From NCBI RefSeq assembly GCF_014873945.1, contig NZ_JADBEC010000001.1, positions 496,001-560,000 of the forward strand: a DNA stretch of 64,000 bases, in the 5' to 3' direction. The position numbers and the translations under genes were made by a program. This document shows, in pieces, positions 10,403-19,261 of the stretch (the stretch's first letter is position 1; each line of letters opens with the position of its first letter). Under the pieces are notes generated by a model that saw only the letters and a program-made list of their open reading frames with translations, made no database searches and was not told where the DNA came from. Source of the DNA: Rhizobium viscosum. GTDB lineage: Bacteria; Pseudomonadota; Alphaproteobacteria; Rhizobiales; Rhizobiaceae.

Positions 10403-10759
10403 ATGAATCGCGTTGCTAAAATTGCCATTGCCGCCGCTTTCTCCTCCCTTGCATTTGCCGGCGTCAGCCGCGCTGAAAGCCTCGACATGAATACTGCACA
10501 GGGTATCGAGCGGACGCTTCGTACCTTCCAGGGCGACTTCGACATCCAGCCGGTCTACAACTGGCACAATCTCGACGACGAAATGACCGGCCCGCGCTCC
10601 GTCATTCAGCGCCCGCAAAGCGCCGTCTATGCCATCCAGGCCTCCATTGACGCCAACAAGTCGCTGGCACACAAGCTCAACAATGACGGCATCAATATCC
10701 GCAATGTCGTGAATGCAGAACAGGCAGCCGACGGCAGCATTACGTTCTACGTTCGCTGA
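10403..10759 (+). CDS. Small secreted protein of unknown function
   Basis: The 118-aa product begins with a clear Sec signal peptide: MNRVAKIA, a hydrophobic core and a probable cleavage site after SRA (about residue 24). The mature part is about 94 residues, mildly charged, with no cysteine and no recognised domain. The start is preceded by AAAGGA seven to twelve bases upstream. It stands alone, followed by a strong hairpin terminator. It is probably periplasmic; function not assignable. Confidence 0.75.
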   Translation: MNRVAKIAIAAAFSSLAFAGVSRAESLDMNTAQGIERTLRTFQGDFDIQPVYNWHNLDDEMTGPRSVIQRPQSAVYAIQASIDANKSLAHKLNNDGINIRNVVNAEQAADGSITFYVR

Positions 10760-10773
10760 GGCTGCCGAATGGG

Positions 10774-10819
10774 AAGGCGGGTATAGGCGGTTGGTCTCCT
10801 CACCGCTCACCCGCCTTTT
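10774..10819 (+). terminator. Rho-independent terminator after small secreted protein gene
   Basis: The outer arms AAGGCGGGT and ACCCGCCTT enclose an inner GCGGT/ACCGC stem and are followed by TT. The structure begins 15 bases after the stop at 10759. Confidence 0.75.
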
Positions 10820-10882
10820 CCCGAAATCGCTGTTGCATTTTCCGCCGGATAGGGTTGTCTTCTCGCCAAAGCGGAGGACCCT

Positions 10883-11377
10883 ATGGCGACGAACGCAAAA
10901 CCGGTCATCAACACGGCCGATCTGTCCCTCGAACACTGGACGAGGGGAAGCCTCTTCGAAAGCCGCGATACGTCTTTCGGAAAAGATCTCGGGCTTGCCA
11001 ATCTTGGCATCAGCTACAGCGAAGTACCATCAGGCAAATCCGGCTGCCCCTTCCACAATCATCATGTGGAAGACGAACTCTTCTACATCATCGAGGGCAC
11101 GGGCGAATATCGCTTCGGCGACCAGCGCTATCCGATCAAGAAGGGCGATGTGCTGGGCGCGCCCTCGGGCGGGCCGGAAACGGCTCATCAGATCATCAAT
11201 ACCGGATCAACGCCGCTCATCTATCTGGGCCTATCGACCAAGGCGAAGACCGAGATCTGCGAATATCCCGATTCCGGCAAGTTTCTCGCCAAGACCAATC
11301 GCGACGGCAGCTCCTTCGACCATATCGGCCGGGGCGAAAATACCCTCGACTATTGGGACGGCGAGCCGGGCTTCTGA
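10883..11377 (+). CDS. Cupin-domain protein
   Basis: The 164-aa protein has a single cupin barrel. The first motif, PFHNHHVEDELFYIIEGTGEY (read in pieces), provides probable metal ligands His58, His60 and Glu65; the second motif around ETAHQIINTG provides His102. Many such single-domain cupins are annotated as sugar isomerases or dioxygenase-like, but nothing here fixes a substrate. A GGAGGA ribosome site lies just before ATG 10883. The GNAT gene follows 42 bases downstream on the same strand and may be co-transcribed. Confidence 0.83.
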   Translation: MATNAKPVINTADLSLEHWTRGSLFESRDTSFGKDLGLANLGISYSEVPSGKSGCPFHNHHVEDELFYIIEGTGEYRFGDQRYPIKKGDVLGAPSGGPETAHQIINTGSTPLIYLGLSTKAKTEICEYPDSGKFLAKTNRDGSSFDHIGRGENTLDYWDGEPGF

Positions 11378-11419
11378 CATCCGCTTCATCATCGCAACAG
11401 AGTTCAGAACTGTATTTTC

Positions 11420-11935
11420 ATGATCGATATTCCGACACTGGAAACCGGACGGCTCATTCTGCGTGCGCATCGGCTCGACGATTTCGATGCGCATTTCGAG
11501 CTCTGGCGCGACGAGAACGTCGTGCGCTTCATTAGCGGCCTGCCTTCCACCCGCGAGCAGAGCTGGGCGCGGCTGCTGCGGATTGCCGGCATGTGGCACC
11601 ACATGGGATTCGGCTTCTTCGCGATCGAGGAAAAGGAAAGCGGCCACTTCATCGGCGAAGCGGGCTTCCTGGAGGCCAAGCGCGACATGCAGCCTTCGAT
11701 CGAAGGGACCATGGAGGTGGGCTGGGCGCTGATGCCGTCAGCCCACGGCAAAGGCTACGCCACCGAGGCGCTGACGGCGATCATCGGTTGGGGTGAAACG
11801 CAGTTTCCGGGGCGATCGATGACCTGCATCATCAGCCCGGACAATGGGCCATCGCTGAAGGTCGCCGAGAAGCTCGGCTTCAAGGAAACGGCACGGACGG
11901 ACTATACCGGCCCGATCATTCAGTTTTTGCGGTAG
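11420..11935 (+). CDS. GNAT-family N-acetyltransferase (RimJ/RimL type)
   Basis: The 171-aa protein begins with the RimJ/RimL pattern LETGRLILRAHRLDDFD and has the acetyl-CoA loop region MPSAHGKGYATEAL, equivalent to the Q/RxxGxG/A motif, followed by IISPDNGPSLKVAEKLGF. The acceptor could be a protein N-terminus, an antibiotic or a small amine; sequence does not decide. Its 3' end overlaps the 3' end of convergent ribE by 20 bases, so both genes share terminal sequence without a terminator between them. Confidence 0.87.
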   Translation: MIDIPTLETGRLILRAHRLDDFDAHFELWRDENVVRFISGLPSTREQSWARLLRIAGMWHHMGFGFFAIEEKESGHFIGEAGFLEAKRDMQPSIEGTMEVGWALMPSAHGKGYATEALTAIIGWGETQFPGRSMTCIISPDNGPSLKVAEKLGFKETARTDYTGPIIQFLR

Positions 11936-12536
11936 GAAATTCGGCAAGGCGGGCGGCATAACGCGCCATCGTGTCGACTTCAAAGTTGACGAAATCACCC
12001 GCCTTGCGTTCGCCCCAGGTCGTGACTTCCAGCGTATGGCGGATCAAGAGCACGTCGAAATCCGTGCCATCGACAGCATTGACGGTCAGCGACGTGCCGT
12101 CGAGTGCGATGGAGCCCTTGGGTGCCACGAATTTTGCAAGATGGGTCGGCGCACGCAGGCGGAAGCGAGTCGCATCGCCCTCCTCAGTCACCGACAGGAT
12201 CTCGGCCTTGCCATCGACATGGCCGGAGACGATGTGGCCGCCAAGCTCGTCGCCGATCTTCAGCGAGCGCTCGAGATTGATGTGGCTGCCAGCCTGCCAG
12301 GCGGAAACGGTGGTCAGGCGCAGCGCCTCTTCCCATGCCTCGACCTCGAACCAACGGCCATTGCTGCCCTCCTGCGGCAGGCCGGTCACGGTAAGGCAGA
12401 TGCCGGAATGAGAGATGGAAGCGCCCATATCGATGGTCGCGGGGTCGTAATTCGTCGCGACACGAAGCTTGATGCCCTCCTTCAACGGCGAAACGGATTC
12501 GATCGTACCGACATCAGTAACAATTCCGGTGAACAT
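11916..12536 (-). CDS. ribE: Riboflavin synthase alpha subunit
   Basis: RibE dismutates two lumazine molecules to riboflavin. The 206-aa protein has two lumazine-binding barrels: the first begins MFTGIVTDVGTIES and has SISHSGICLTV; the second has GHIVSGHVDGKA and SIALDGTSLTVN. ATG 12536 overlaps the ribD stop by one base, which implies translational coupling. It converges on the GNAT gene. Length and motifs are normal, so the oddity of its neighbour ribD (see there) does not extend to ribE. Confidence 0.95.
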   Translation of the reverse strand: MFTGIVTDVGTIESVSPLKEGIKLRVATNYDPATIDMGASISHSGICLTVTGLPQEGSNGRWFEVEAWEEALRLTTVSAWQAGSHINLERSLKIGDELGGHIVSGHVDGKAEILSVTEEGDATRFRLRAPTHLAKFVAPKGSIALDGTSLTVNAVDGTDFDVLLIRHTLEVTTWGERKAGDFVNFEVDTMARYAARLAEFPTAKTE

Positions 12537-13849
12537 CAATTCTCTCTTTCGTATTCGTCCAGGCGATCCGCGCCGAATATGTAAGTGCCCCTGTGGGCGA
12601 AACCGGATGGTATGTCGGTTGCCTGCAGCGGGGATTCAATACCGCCCTCGCCGATGACGACAGGCGCCTGATAAAGCTGGATGCGATCAACGAGACCGGT
12701 TTCGAGGAAAAGCTTTGCGGTCTTTGCGCCGCCTTCGACCAGGAGCGAGGAGATGCCACGTGTGGCAAGCGCCGGTAGCAGGACTTCCGGGTGATAGGGA
12801 TTGCAGTAGAGAACTTCGACGCCGGCGGCTTCGAGAGCGGTGTGGCGGGAGTCGATCTCGGCGGGTTCGGTGGGTGTGTTACCCCCCTCTGTCCTGCCGG
12901 ACATCTCCCCCACCAGGGGGGAGATTGGCTGGGGGCCGGCTCCCTGCCCTAAATTCGCTGAAGCGGGAACCTTGCTATCCGAAGATGGGGAACTCGGAGT
13001 AGGCCTCTTGCCGATCTCCCCCCTTGTGGGGGAGATGCCCGGCAGGGCAGAGGGGGGTAACCCTTCCTCCGCCCCTAGCGGTGAAACCTCTTCACTCGCC
13101 ACAACGATGACAGGCACCTCCCGCGCCGTTTCAACGAGCTTGCTCGTCAACGGCAATGCCAGGGCGGGATCGAGCACGATCCGAACAGGCGACTGCGCTT
13201 CAAGGCCAGGTGTCCGCACCGTCAGCAGTGGATCATCCGATATCGCAGTGCCGATACCAACAAGGATGGCATCGGTTTCTGCCCGCAGCGCCTGAACCTG
13301 AGCACGTGCTTCGGGGCCAGTGATCGCCACCTGCCCTACTCCCTCGCGGCCGATCATACCATCGGCGGAAACGGCAAGTTTGAGAGTCACATAGGGACGG
13401 TTCTTCGTCTGGCGGGTGAGGTATCCAGCGAGCGATTGCCGTCCTTCTTCCTCCAGCACGCCTGTCGTGACCTCGATGCCGGCATCGCGCAGCATGGCAA
13501 TGCCGCGACCGGACACTCTGACATCAGGATCGGTCACGCTGATGACGACGCGGCCGACGCCATAGGCAATCAGAGCCTCGGCACAGGGCGGCGTCTTGCC
13601 GTGATGGGAGCAGGGTTCGAGCGTGACATAGGCCGTCGCACTGCGGGCAAGTTCACCGGCTTCGGCAAGCGCCTGCGGCTCGGCATGCGGGCGACCGCCG
13701 AGTGCGGTCACGGCGCGGCCGACGATTGCGCCATCGCGAACGATGAGGCAGCCGACGGATGGATTGGTGGAGGTCTGGCCCGTGTGCCATCGCGCCAAGC
13801 GGATCGCAGCTGCCATGAAGCGTTCGTCCTCAGGCTGCACGATCCCCAT
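12536..13849 (-). CDS. ribD: Bifunctional riboflavin deaminase/reductase RibD with in-frame repeat insertion
   Basis: RibD catalyses two successive riboflavin steps. The N-terminal deaminase has the zinc ligands in HAEPQAL and PCSHHGKTPPC (residues 55-89); the reductase half starts near RPYVTLKLAVSADG (151-164). The 437-aa length is about 60 residues above normal. The excess, about residues 264-324, is encoded by a palindromic interspersed repeat (12879-13060), read as PPSALPGISPTRGEIG and PISPLVGEMSGRTEGG. The frame stays open and the conserved C-terminus (LLVEGGAKTAKLF) is intact. It lies in a loop after strand VPVIVVAS. It is probably functional since it seems to be the only ribD of the cluster; that is inference. 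Confidence 0.93.
   Translation of the reverse strand: MGIVQPEDERFMAAAIRLARWHTGQTSTNPSVGCLIVRDGAIVGRAVTALGGRPHAEPQALAEAGELARSATAYVTLEPCSHHGKTPPCAEALIAYGVGRVVISVTDPDVRVSGRGIAMLRDAGIEVTTGVLEEEGRQSLAGYLTRQTKNRPYVTLKLAVSADGMIGREGVGQVAITGPEARAQVQALRAETDAILVGIGTAISDDPLLTVRTPGLEAQSPVRIVLDPALALPLTSKLVETAREVPVIVVASEEVSPLGAEEGLPPSALPGISPTRGEIGKRPTPSSPSSDSKVPASANLGQGAGPQPISPLVGEMSGRTEGGNTPTEPAEIDSRHTALEAAGVEVLYCNPYHPEVLLPALATRGISSLLVEGGAKTAKLFLETGLVDRIQLYQAPVVIGEGGIESPLQATDIPSGFAHRGTYIFGADRLDEYEREN
12879..13060. repeat. RIME-like palindromic interspersed repeat, copy inside ribD
   Basis: An approximately 182-bp element with imperfect terminal inverted repeats of about 50 bp: the left end reads ttacccccctctgtcctgcc and the right end, reverse complemented, reads ttacccccctctgccctgcc. 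Each arm contains its own smaller hairpin (ctccccca / tgggggag). The middle, about 80 bp, is unrelated spacer. A second copy is at 55854-56030. The structure matches the Rhizobium intergenic mosaic elements in style. It lies wholly inside ribD and is read without a stop on the minus strand. Confidence 0.88.
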
Positions 13850-13851
13850 CG

Positions 13852-14328
13852 TCAGACGTCCAGTGGATCGCGGGCGATCTTGGCGTTGAGCTCGGCGATC
13901 AGCTTTTCGAAATCCTCGGCATGCGAGAAATCACGGTAGACCGAGGCGTAGCGCACGAAGCCGACATCGTCGAGGCCCTTCAATGCTTCCAGAACCTGCA
14001 GGCCAATCTGCTCAGAGGAAATCTCCGTCTCGCCCGAGCTTTCCAGCCGGCGTACGATGCCGGATACAGCGCGCTCGATGCGATCACGATCGACAGGGCG
14101 CTTGCGCAATGCCACATCAAAGGACCGGACGAGCTTGTCACGATCGAAGGGAACCTTGCGGCCGGTCTTCTTGGTGACCATCAGCTCACGCAGTTGCACA
14201 CGCTCGAAGGTCGTGAAGCGGCCGCCGCAGTCCGGACAGATGCGGCGCCGGCGGATGGAGGTATTATCCTCCGCCGGGCGGGAATCCTTGACCTGCGTGT
14301 CTTCCGAACCGCAATAGGGGCAGCGCAT
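13852..14328 (-). CDS. nrdR: Transcriptional repressor NrdR
   Basis: NrdR (158 aa) represses ribonucleotide reductase genes by sensing dATP/ATP. The N-terminal zinc ribbon is complete: CPYCGS and CPDCGGRF. An ATP-cone follows with [19 protein letters not shown] and, near the end, [13 protein letters not shown]. It sits ten bases downstream of glyA and two bases upstream of ribD, so the glyA-nrdR-ribD-ribE run looks like an operon. Confidence 0.96.
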   Translation of the reverse strand: MRCPYCGSEDTQVKDSRPAEDNTSIRRRRICPDCGGRFTTFERVQLRELMVTKKTGRKVPFDRDKLVRSFDVALRKRPVDRDRIERAVSGIVRRLESSGETEISSEQIGLQVLEALKGLDDVGFVRYASVYRDFSHAEDFEKLIAELNAKIARDPLDV

Positions 14329-14337
14329 GCCTACTCC

Positions 14338-15636
14338 TTAGCCCATGTAGTCATACATGGGGAAGCGATCGGTGAGATTCACCACTTTGCCGCGGACGGC
14401 AGCTTCGACGGCAGCATTGCCCTCGTCGGAATTGGCGACCTTCAGGCCGTCGAGAACTTCGACGATAAGGTTACCGATTTCGCGGAATTCCGCTTCCTTG
14501 AAGCCGCGCGTCGTGCCGGCCGGGGCGCCAAGGCGAACACCCGAAGTGACGAAAGGCTTTTCGGGATCGAAGGGAATACCGTTCTTGTTGCAGGTGATGT
14601 AGGCGCGGCCGAGTGCGGCTTCTGCACGCTTGCCGGTGGCATTCTTCTTGCGCAGGTCGACCAGCATCAGGTGGTTGTCGGTGCCGCCGGAGACGACATC
14701 GAGGCCGCCGGCGACAAGCGTTTCGGCCAGCGCCTTGGCGTTCTTGACGACCTGGGCGGCGTATTCCTTGAATTCCGGCTGCAGGGCTTCCCCGAAGGCA
14801 ACGGCCTTGGCGGCTATGATGTGCATCAGCGGACCACCCTGGAGACCGGGGAAGACGGCCGAGTTGAACTTCTTGGCCAGATCCTCGTCATTCGTCAGGA
14901 TGACGCCACCGCGCGGGCCGCGGAGCGACTTGTGGGTCGTGGTGGTCGCAACATGGCAGTGCGGGAACGGCGAGGGATGCACGCCGCCGGCAACGAGACC
15001 GGCAATGTGGGCCATGTCAACCATCAGGTAGGCGCCAACCGAGTCGGCGATCTCGCGGAAACGCTTCCAGTCCCAGATGCGGGAATAGGCCGTACCGCCG
15101 GCGATGATCAGCTTCGGCTTGTGTTCCTGGGCCTTGCGCTCGACTTCATCCATGTCGAGCAGGTTATCGCCCTCGCGCACGCCGTAGGACACGACGTTGA
15201 ACCACTTGCCGGACATGTTGACCGGCGAACCATGCGTCAGGTGACCGCCGGAATTCAGGTCGAGACCCATGAACGTGTCGCCCGGCTGCAGCAGCGCAAG
15301 GAACACGGCCTGGTTCATCTGCGAACCGGAGTTCGGCTGAACGTTGGCGAAGTTGACGCCGAAGAGCTTCTTGGCGCGCTCGATGGCCAGTTCCTCGGCG
15401 ATATCGACGAACTGGCAGCCACCGTAGTAGCGCTTGCCCGGATAACCCTCGGCGTACTTGTTGGTCATGATGGAGCCCTGGGCTTCCAGAACGGCGCGGG
15501 AAACGATGTTCTCGGATGCGATCAGTTCGATCTCATGCCGTTGACGACCGAGTTCCTTTCCGATCGCGCCAAAGATTTCCGGATCGACGTCCGCAAGCGA
15601 GCGATTGAAGAAGGATTCGGTGGAAGCATTGGTCAT
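14338..15636 (-). CDS. glyA: Serine hydroxymethyltransferase
   Basis: GlyA interconverts serine and glycine with transfer of a one-carbon unit to tetrahydrofolate. The 432-aa PLP enzyme has the cofactor-binding Lys in [14 protein letters not shown] and the N-terminal [10 protein letters not shown] motif. GSQMNQAVF and the C-terminal GAPAGTTRG are typical. Length is normal. It heads the nrdR-ribD-ribE run, after a 180-base gap following the ldtP terminator. Confidence 0.97.
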   Translation of the reverse strand: MTNASTESFFNRSLADVDPEIFGAIGKELGRQRHEIELIASENIVSRAVLEAQGSIMTNKYAEGYPGKRYYGGCQFVDIAEELAIERAKKLFGVNFANVQPNSGSQMNQAVFLALLQPGDTFMGLDLNSGGHLTHGSPVNMSGKWFNVVSYGVREGDNLLDMDEVERKAQEHKPKLIIAGGTAYSRIWDWKRFREIADSVGAYLMVDMAHIAGLVAGGVHPSPFPHCHVATTTTHKSLRGPRGGVILTNDEDLAKKFNSAVFPGLQGGPLMHIIAAKAVAFGEALQPEFKEYAAQVVKNAKALAETLVAGGLDVVSGGTDNHLMLVDLRKKNATGKRAEAALGRAYITCNKNGIPFDPEKPFVTSGVRLGAPAGTTRGFKEAEFREIGNLIVEVLDGLKVANSDEGNAAVEAAVRGKVVNLTDRFPMYDYMG

Positions 15637-15768
15637 GGGCTGGCTCCTTCACTGGAATGCGGCAAGGTATTAGCCTTCCGTCGATGCGAGGGCAATACGA
15701 AGAACGACATTTGCTGGGCTAAGCGCGCGGGCCGAACATTTTGCGTCTGATATCCCCGGCTGGAATGA

Positions 15769-15795
15769 AAAAAGCCGCGCACATGGCGCGGCTTT
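15769..15795 (-). terminator. Terminator of ldtP
   Basis: On the minus strand AAAGCCGCGCC, ATGT, GCGCGGCTTTTTT forms a strong stem ending in a T-run, about 25 bases after the stop of the L,D-transpeptidase gene. Confidence 0.88.
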
Positions 15796-15817
15796 CCATG
15801 AATTCCATAAGCCGGAC

Positions 15818-17119
15818 TTACTGTACCGGCTGCTCCATGCCCGAAGTGGTGTCGAGCGCCAGTTCGGCATTGCCGTCCATCTCGTAGATGTCGTCGCGGA
15901 ACTGGACGACGCCATCGGGCATGCCCCAGGCCGAGATGTAAACGAAGTAAACAGGTACTTCGGTCGCGAGCTTGATCGGCGTGTTGGTGCCGCTGGCGAT
16001 CACCTGTTCCATCTGCTGGCGGCTCCAGCCGGGGGTCTCGCGCAGCAGCCAGGTTGTGAGGTCGCGCACGTTCTGGACGCGCACACAGCCCGACGATTCG
16101 AAGCGCATGAGCTTGTTGAACAGGCCCTGCTGCGGCGTGTCGTGCATGTACTCGCCGTTCTTGTTGTAGAAGTTGATCTTCGTGGACGCCATGGCGTTGA
16201 TCTTGCCGGGGTCCTGACGGAACATCAGGTTCGGCGCCTCGCCGTTCCAGTCGACCGTCTCTGGGGCAACTTCGTTGCCTTTGCCGTCGATCAGGCGGAT
16301 GGCGTTCTTCTCGAGATAGGTCGGATCCTTGCGCATCAGCGGCATGATGTCCTTCTCGACGATCGAGCGGGGTGCCGTCCAGTACGGGTTGAGGATGACT
16401 TCGTAGACCTTCGAATTGACGATATGCGTCGGGCGGCTCAGCCGGCCGACAACCGCGGTATGGCGCGTCGCAACGCTGCCGTCTTCAACGGCTTCCACGT
16501 AGGCGGCCGGGATGTTGACCATCAGGTGACGGCGGCCCATGTCTTCCGGGAAGGTCTGGATGCGGATCAGGTTGGTGTTCAGCTGCTGCAGGCGCACGTC
16601 AGCCGGAATGTTCATCGCCTTCAGTGTGAATTCGCCGAGCACGCCATCGGCCGGCAGGCCGTGACGGGCCTGGAAGCGCTTGACGGCGCCATCGACGTAG
16701 GAATCGAAGGCGTTGGAAAGGCCGGCCTCACGCGGCAGGTCGCCGGTGATCGCCAGACGCTGGCGCAGGGCCTGGACGGTGGGGGAACTGACACCGAGCT
16801 GCAGGCGCTGGTCGCCCGGATTGACCTCAGGCCAGCCGCCAGCGGACGCGATCTGCTGATACTGCATGATCGCCTGCTGCGTGCTCGGCACCGACTGCGG
16901 GCTGAGGATCGGGGTATTGGAGAGAACGGCAGTCGCCGTGCGCGAGGCAGCCTTGGCGTCGAACTGGTCGTCCCAGTTGCCGCGTTTGGGGGCATTCAGG
17001 AGCCCATCGAGCGCCGATTGCGCGAATACGGGGCCAGCAAGCGCGCCGGCACCGACCGTTGCCGCCGACGCCAAGAAGGCGCGGCGCGAGAGAGCTTCAA
17101 TTCCGTTCTTCTTAGACAT
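15818..17119 (-). CDS. ldtP: L,D-transpeptidase, YkuD domain with peptidoglycan-binding domain (LdtP-like)
   Basis: The enzyme forms or remodels meso-DAP cross-links in peptidoglycan. The 433-aa protein starts MSKKNGIEALSRRAFLA, a twin-arginine-like signal with an AGPVFAQ cleavage region. A peptidoglycan-binding domain spans about 100-170 (QALRQRLAITGDL, VKRFQARHGLPADG). The YkuD domain has the catalytic Cys in ESSGCVRVQNV, the SSGC form typical of the YcbB class, with the upstream His in YMHDTPQQ. The MarR regulator at 19393 (ldtR) is the expected partner; here it is 2.3 kb away because accessory DNA lies between. The symbol is by analogy to the Liberibacter ldtR-ldtP pair. Confidence 0.88.
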   Translation of the reverse strand: MSKKNGIEALSRRAFLASAATVGAGALAGPVFAQSALDGLLNAPKRGNWDDQFDAKAASRTATAVLSNTPILSPQSVPSTQQAIMQYQQIASAGGWPEVNPGDQRLQLGVSSPTVQALRQRLAITGDLPREAGLSNAFDSYVDGAVKRFQARHGLPADGVLGEFTLKAMNIPADVRLQQLNTNLIRIQTFPEDMGRRHLMVNIPAAYVEAVEDGSVATRHTAVVGRLSRPTHIVNSKVYEVILNPYWTAPRSIVEKDIMPLMRKDPTYLEKNAIRLIDGKGNEVAPETVDWNGEAPNLMFRQDPGKINAMASTKINFYNKNGEYMHDTPQQGLFNKLMRFESSGCVRVQNVRDLTTWLLRETPGWSRQQMEQVIASGTNTPIKLATEVPVYFVYISAWGMPDGVVQFRDDIYEMDGNAELALDTTSGMEQPVQ

Positions 17120-17699
17120 TCGTCCCAACCACTCAATGCCGCGATGGAGGAAGCGCGGCCATTTGCGATATCCTGCGTTTTAACGCAGATCCCTATCCGT
17201 TCGTTCTTCCGGCGCACCTGGAAATTCCGCCAGTCCCATCACAAGATTGCGAGGAGCAAACTCAGACGTTCCCGATGGTCCATCAAAGCGCCGGCTGTCG
17301 AATATTCCGCTGTCACATCAATATGGCCAATTCGTGTTGCCGGGCCGGAAGACAGACTGCCGGTTGCCGGAGACCGCATGCAACGAACCATATGACGGGT
17401 AAACCGTGCCGGTTAATAACGACTAAAAAACGGCTTGAATACTGGGCTTTGCGCTTGTCTGGCGTACGTTGCAAAGATGCCACGCAGGGGCGAGCGGGAC
17501 GTGTTCGGCATACTTGAGGTGCCGGGCCACACGAAAGGTCGACACGGCTTTCCGCCGCTTGCCCTCCTCCCCAAGTTGGCGGTTGACCGCCCCGGTTCGT
17601 TTATACGTACCAGGGCTTTTTCTTTGTGGGTTTCGCTGCAGCGATCTCCTCGCTTGACACGGCCGATGGTACAACTTCGTCACTGTTTCGAGGCGGCGC
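17120..17699. other. 580-bp gap between ldtP and SIR2-like gene
   Basis: This divergent region should hold the ldtP promoter (left part) and the promoter of the SIR2-like gene (right part). Short open frames occur on both strands but none has a credible ribosome site or family pattern. A TTGACA hexamer is present at 17653-17658 without a well-placed -10 box. No tRNA or direct repeat marking an integration boundary was recognised. The left edge of the accessory insert probably lies in this stretch. Confidence 0.45.
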
Positions 17700-18740
17700 A
17701 TGTTTACGAAAAAGACGGTTTTTGTTGTCGGCGCAGGCGGAAGTTTCGAGGTTGGCTTGCCAGTCGGTAGCACGCTCAAAACCCGAATTGCTGAAAAGCT
17801 TGATGTACGAGCGTCAGGGTCGTTCGAAGGAAACCCTGCCATCGTCCGAGCCGTAGCGTCTGCAGCGAAGGAAACGAGTTCATTCGGCGGCGCTGTAAAT
17901 CGACTGGTCGGCGCAGCGCAAGCAATTCGGGGCGCTATGCCCTTGGCGATCTCAATCGACAACTATCTCAACACCCATTCGCATGATTCGGACGTCGTGA
18001 TGATGGGAAAATTCGGGATTACGGCGTGCATCTTGGATGCAGAGGCTAACAGCACGCTGCGCGAATACGATGCAGCCTACAACATGGACTTCGCTAACAT
18101 TCCGGACTCCTGGCACAATACATTTTGCAAAATGCTTACGGAAAACGTTCGCCTTGGAGATCTGGAAACCGTCTTCGAGAATGTCGCCATTATCACTTTC
18201 AACTATGACCGCTGTATCGAGCATTACCTGCTGACGTGGCTCATCAAGTATATGAGGATTCCGTACGGGGAGGCGGCCGAAATCTGCAAAAGGCTCCCGA
18301 TTTTTCATCCCTATGGCCAAGTCGGCCTTCTCCCATGGCAGACCACGAGCGGGTCTGGAGTTAGGTTCGGGGAGCCACCGACTGAATACAATATTCGCCA
18401 GATCTCATCGCAAATCCGCACTTTTACCGAGCGCGTGGACGACGATGACATGCTGTCAGCCATGCGGGATTACTTGAGCGAAGCGGAAAGGGTCATATTC
18501 CTCGGGTTCTCATTCGGGAAGATGAATATGGACCTCATGAGAACCGGCCGAGACGGGCCGCGCAAGGATGTACTTGGGACAGTCCTTCAAATGTCGAACC
18601 CGAATAAGGCCGAAGCCGATCACCGCATAAGGACCACCTTGACTGGCGCCGATAGTGGATGGCTTGTAACCGGCATGGAGCTTTCGTCAGTGGCTGCCAA
18701 TGAATTGTTGAACAACTACTGGTACCGACTATCAGATTAA
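17700..18740 (+). CDS. SIR2-like domain protein, possible defence NADase
   Basis: The 346-aa protein shows the Rossmann motif VVGAGGSFEVGLPVG (residues 9-23), SIDNYL (85-90), ITFNYD (165-170), FHPYGQVG (202-209) and IFLGFSFGKMNMD (266-278). These match the SIR2-like (SIR2_2) order: NAD loop, Asn-Asp motif, catalytic His and nucleotide-contact motif. Candidate key residues are Asn168 and His203. Standalone SIR2-like proteins are often NAD-depleting anti-phage effectors, but deacylase or other roles are possible. Base composition looks less GC-rich than its neighbours. It lies in accessory DNA between ldtP and ldtR. No partner helicase, nuclease or sensor is next to it. Confidence 0.75.
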   Translation: MFTKKTVFVVGAGGSFEVGLPVGSTLKTRIAEKLDVRASGSFEGNPAIVRAVASAAKETSSFGGAVNRLVGAAQAIRGAMPLAISIDNYLNTHSHDSDVVMMGKFGITACILDAEANSTLREYDAAYNMDFANIPDSWHNTFCKMLTENVRLGDLETVFENVAIITFNYDRCIEHYLLTWLIKYMRIPYGEAAEICKRLPIFHPYGQVGLLPWQTTSGSGVRFGEPPTEYNIRQISSQIRTFTERVDDDDMLSAMRDYLSEAERVIFLGFSFGKMNMDLMRTGRDGPRKDVLGTVLQMSNPNKAEADHRIRTTLTGADSGWLVTGMELSSVAANELLNNYWYRLSD

Positions 18741-18836
18741 CCGCACCCGGCCTTAGGCCCCGCCCACCCCCGCCATCCGGGCGCAGGACGAGCAGAGACC
18801 AGGGTGCCCGCTAGTCTCCGTGAATGGCTGTGAAAC

Positions 18837-19124
18837 CTAATTCAGCTTCTGGCCAGTAGGCGCCTGCTCTGGCTCGGGCTGACTAAGTACGGATTTGATA
18901 AACTCCGCCGTACGACCAGCGATCCTGAGACGTGCGCACACCTGTGCTTTACGTGAGAGTGCATGGCTCTCTCCGTCTACAATGACGTTCGCAAGCGAGA
19001 TGTAAAGCACGCCGTCATTGACGCGCAACTCTGTCACTAGGTCAGCGTAGACGGGCTGGATGCTGTTAGGATCAACGACCTCAACTTCCAGATCATCACC
19101 AATTCTAATTTTCCCAGCGCTCAT
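18837..19124 (-). CDS. Hypothetical 95-aa protein, DUF3467-like pattern
   Basis: A small soluble protein starting MSAGKIRIGDDLE. The central VYADLV, an aliphatic beta-rich stretch, then ARLRIAGRTAEFIKSVL recall DUF3467-type proteins, but the match is weak and I do not assign a function. It is convergent with the SIR2-like gene (96 bases between stops) and is part of the same accessory insert. The ATG 19124 has CCGGAAT upstream, a poor ribosome site. It could be a defence accessory, or an unrelated cargo gene. Confidence 0.55.
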   Translation of the reverse strand: MSAGKIRIGDDLEVEVVDPNSIQPVYADLVTELRVNDGVLYISLANVIVDGESHALSRKAQVCARLRIAGRTAEFIKSVLSQPEPEQAPTGQKLN

Positions 19125-19226
19125 TCCGGTTCTCCATTAGACATCCGGAATATATACGATTCGCGCCAGACCTGATTTACGCACGCGAAGTTATCAACTG
19201 AAGATTGCTATGCGTCATACACGGCA

Positions 19227-19261
19227 AAGGCGCCCACGGAGGGAAAGCCGTGAAGCGCCTT
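19227..19261. repeat. Strong hairpin downstream of ldtR
   Basis: The arms AAGGCGC and GCGCCTT stack on an inner CACGG/CCGTG pair with single-base bulges around the loop AGGGAAAG. No T-run follows on the plus strand; on the minus strand the stem is followed by only TTT. It lies 130 bases past the ldtR stop and might be a weak terminator or a boundary element of the accessory insert. Confidence 0.4.

Noticed and set aside
12879..13060. The palindromic repeats as a CRISPR array or IS element
   Set aside because: Only two inverted arms with one spacer each occur, at two distant sites. There is no direct-repeat array and no transposase.
17435..17770. A 111-codon frame overlapping the start of the SIR2-like gene
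   Set aside because: Amino-acid make-up is not protein-like and it runs into the out-of-frame SIR2-like gene, which has clear motifs.
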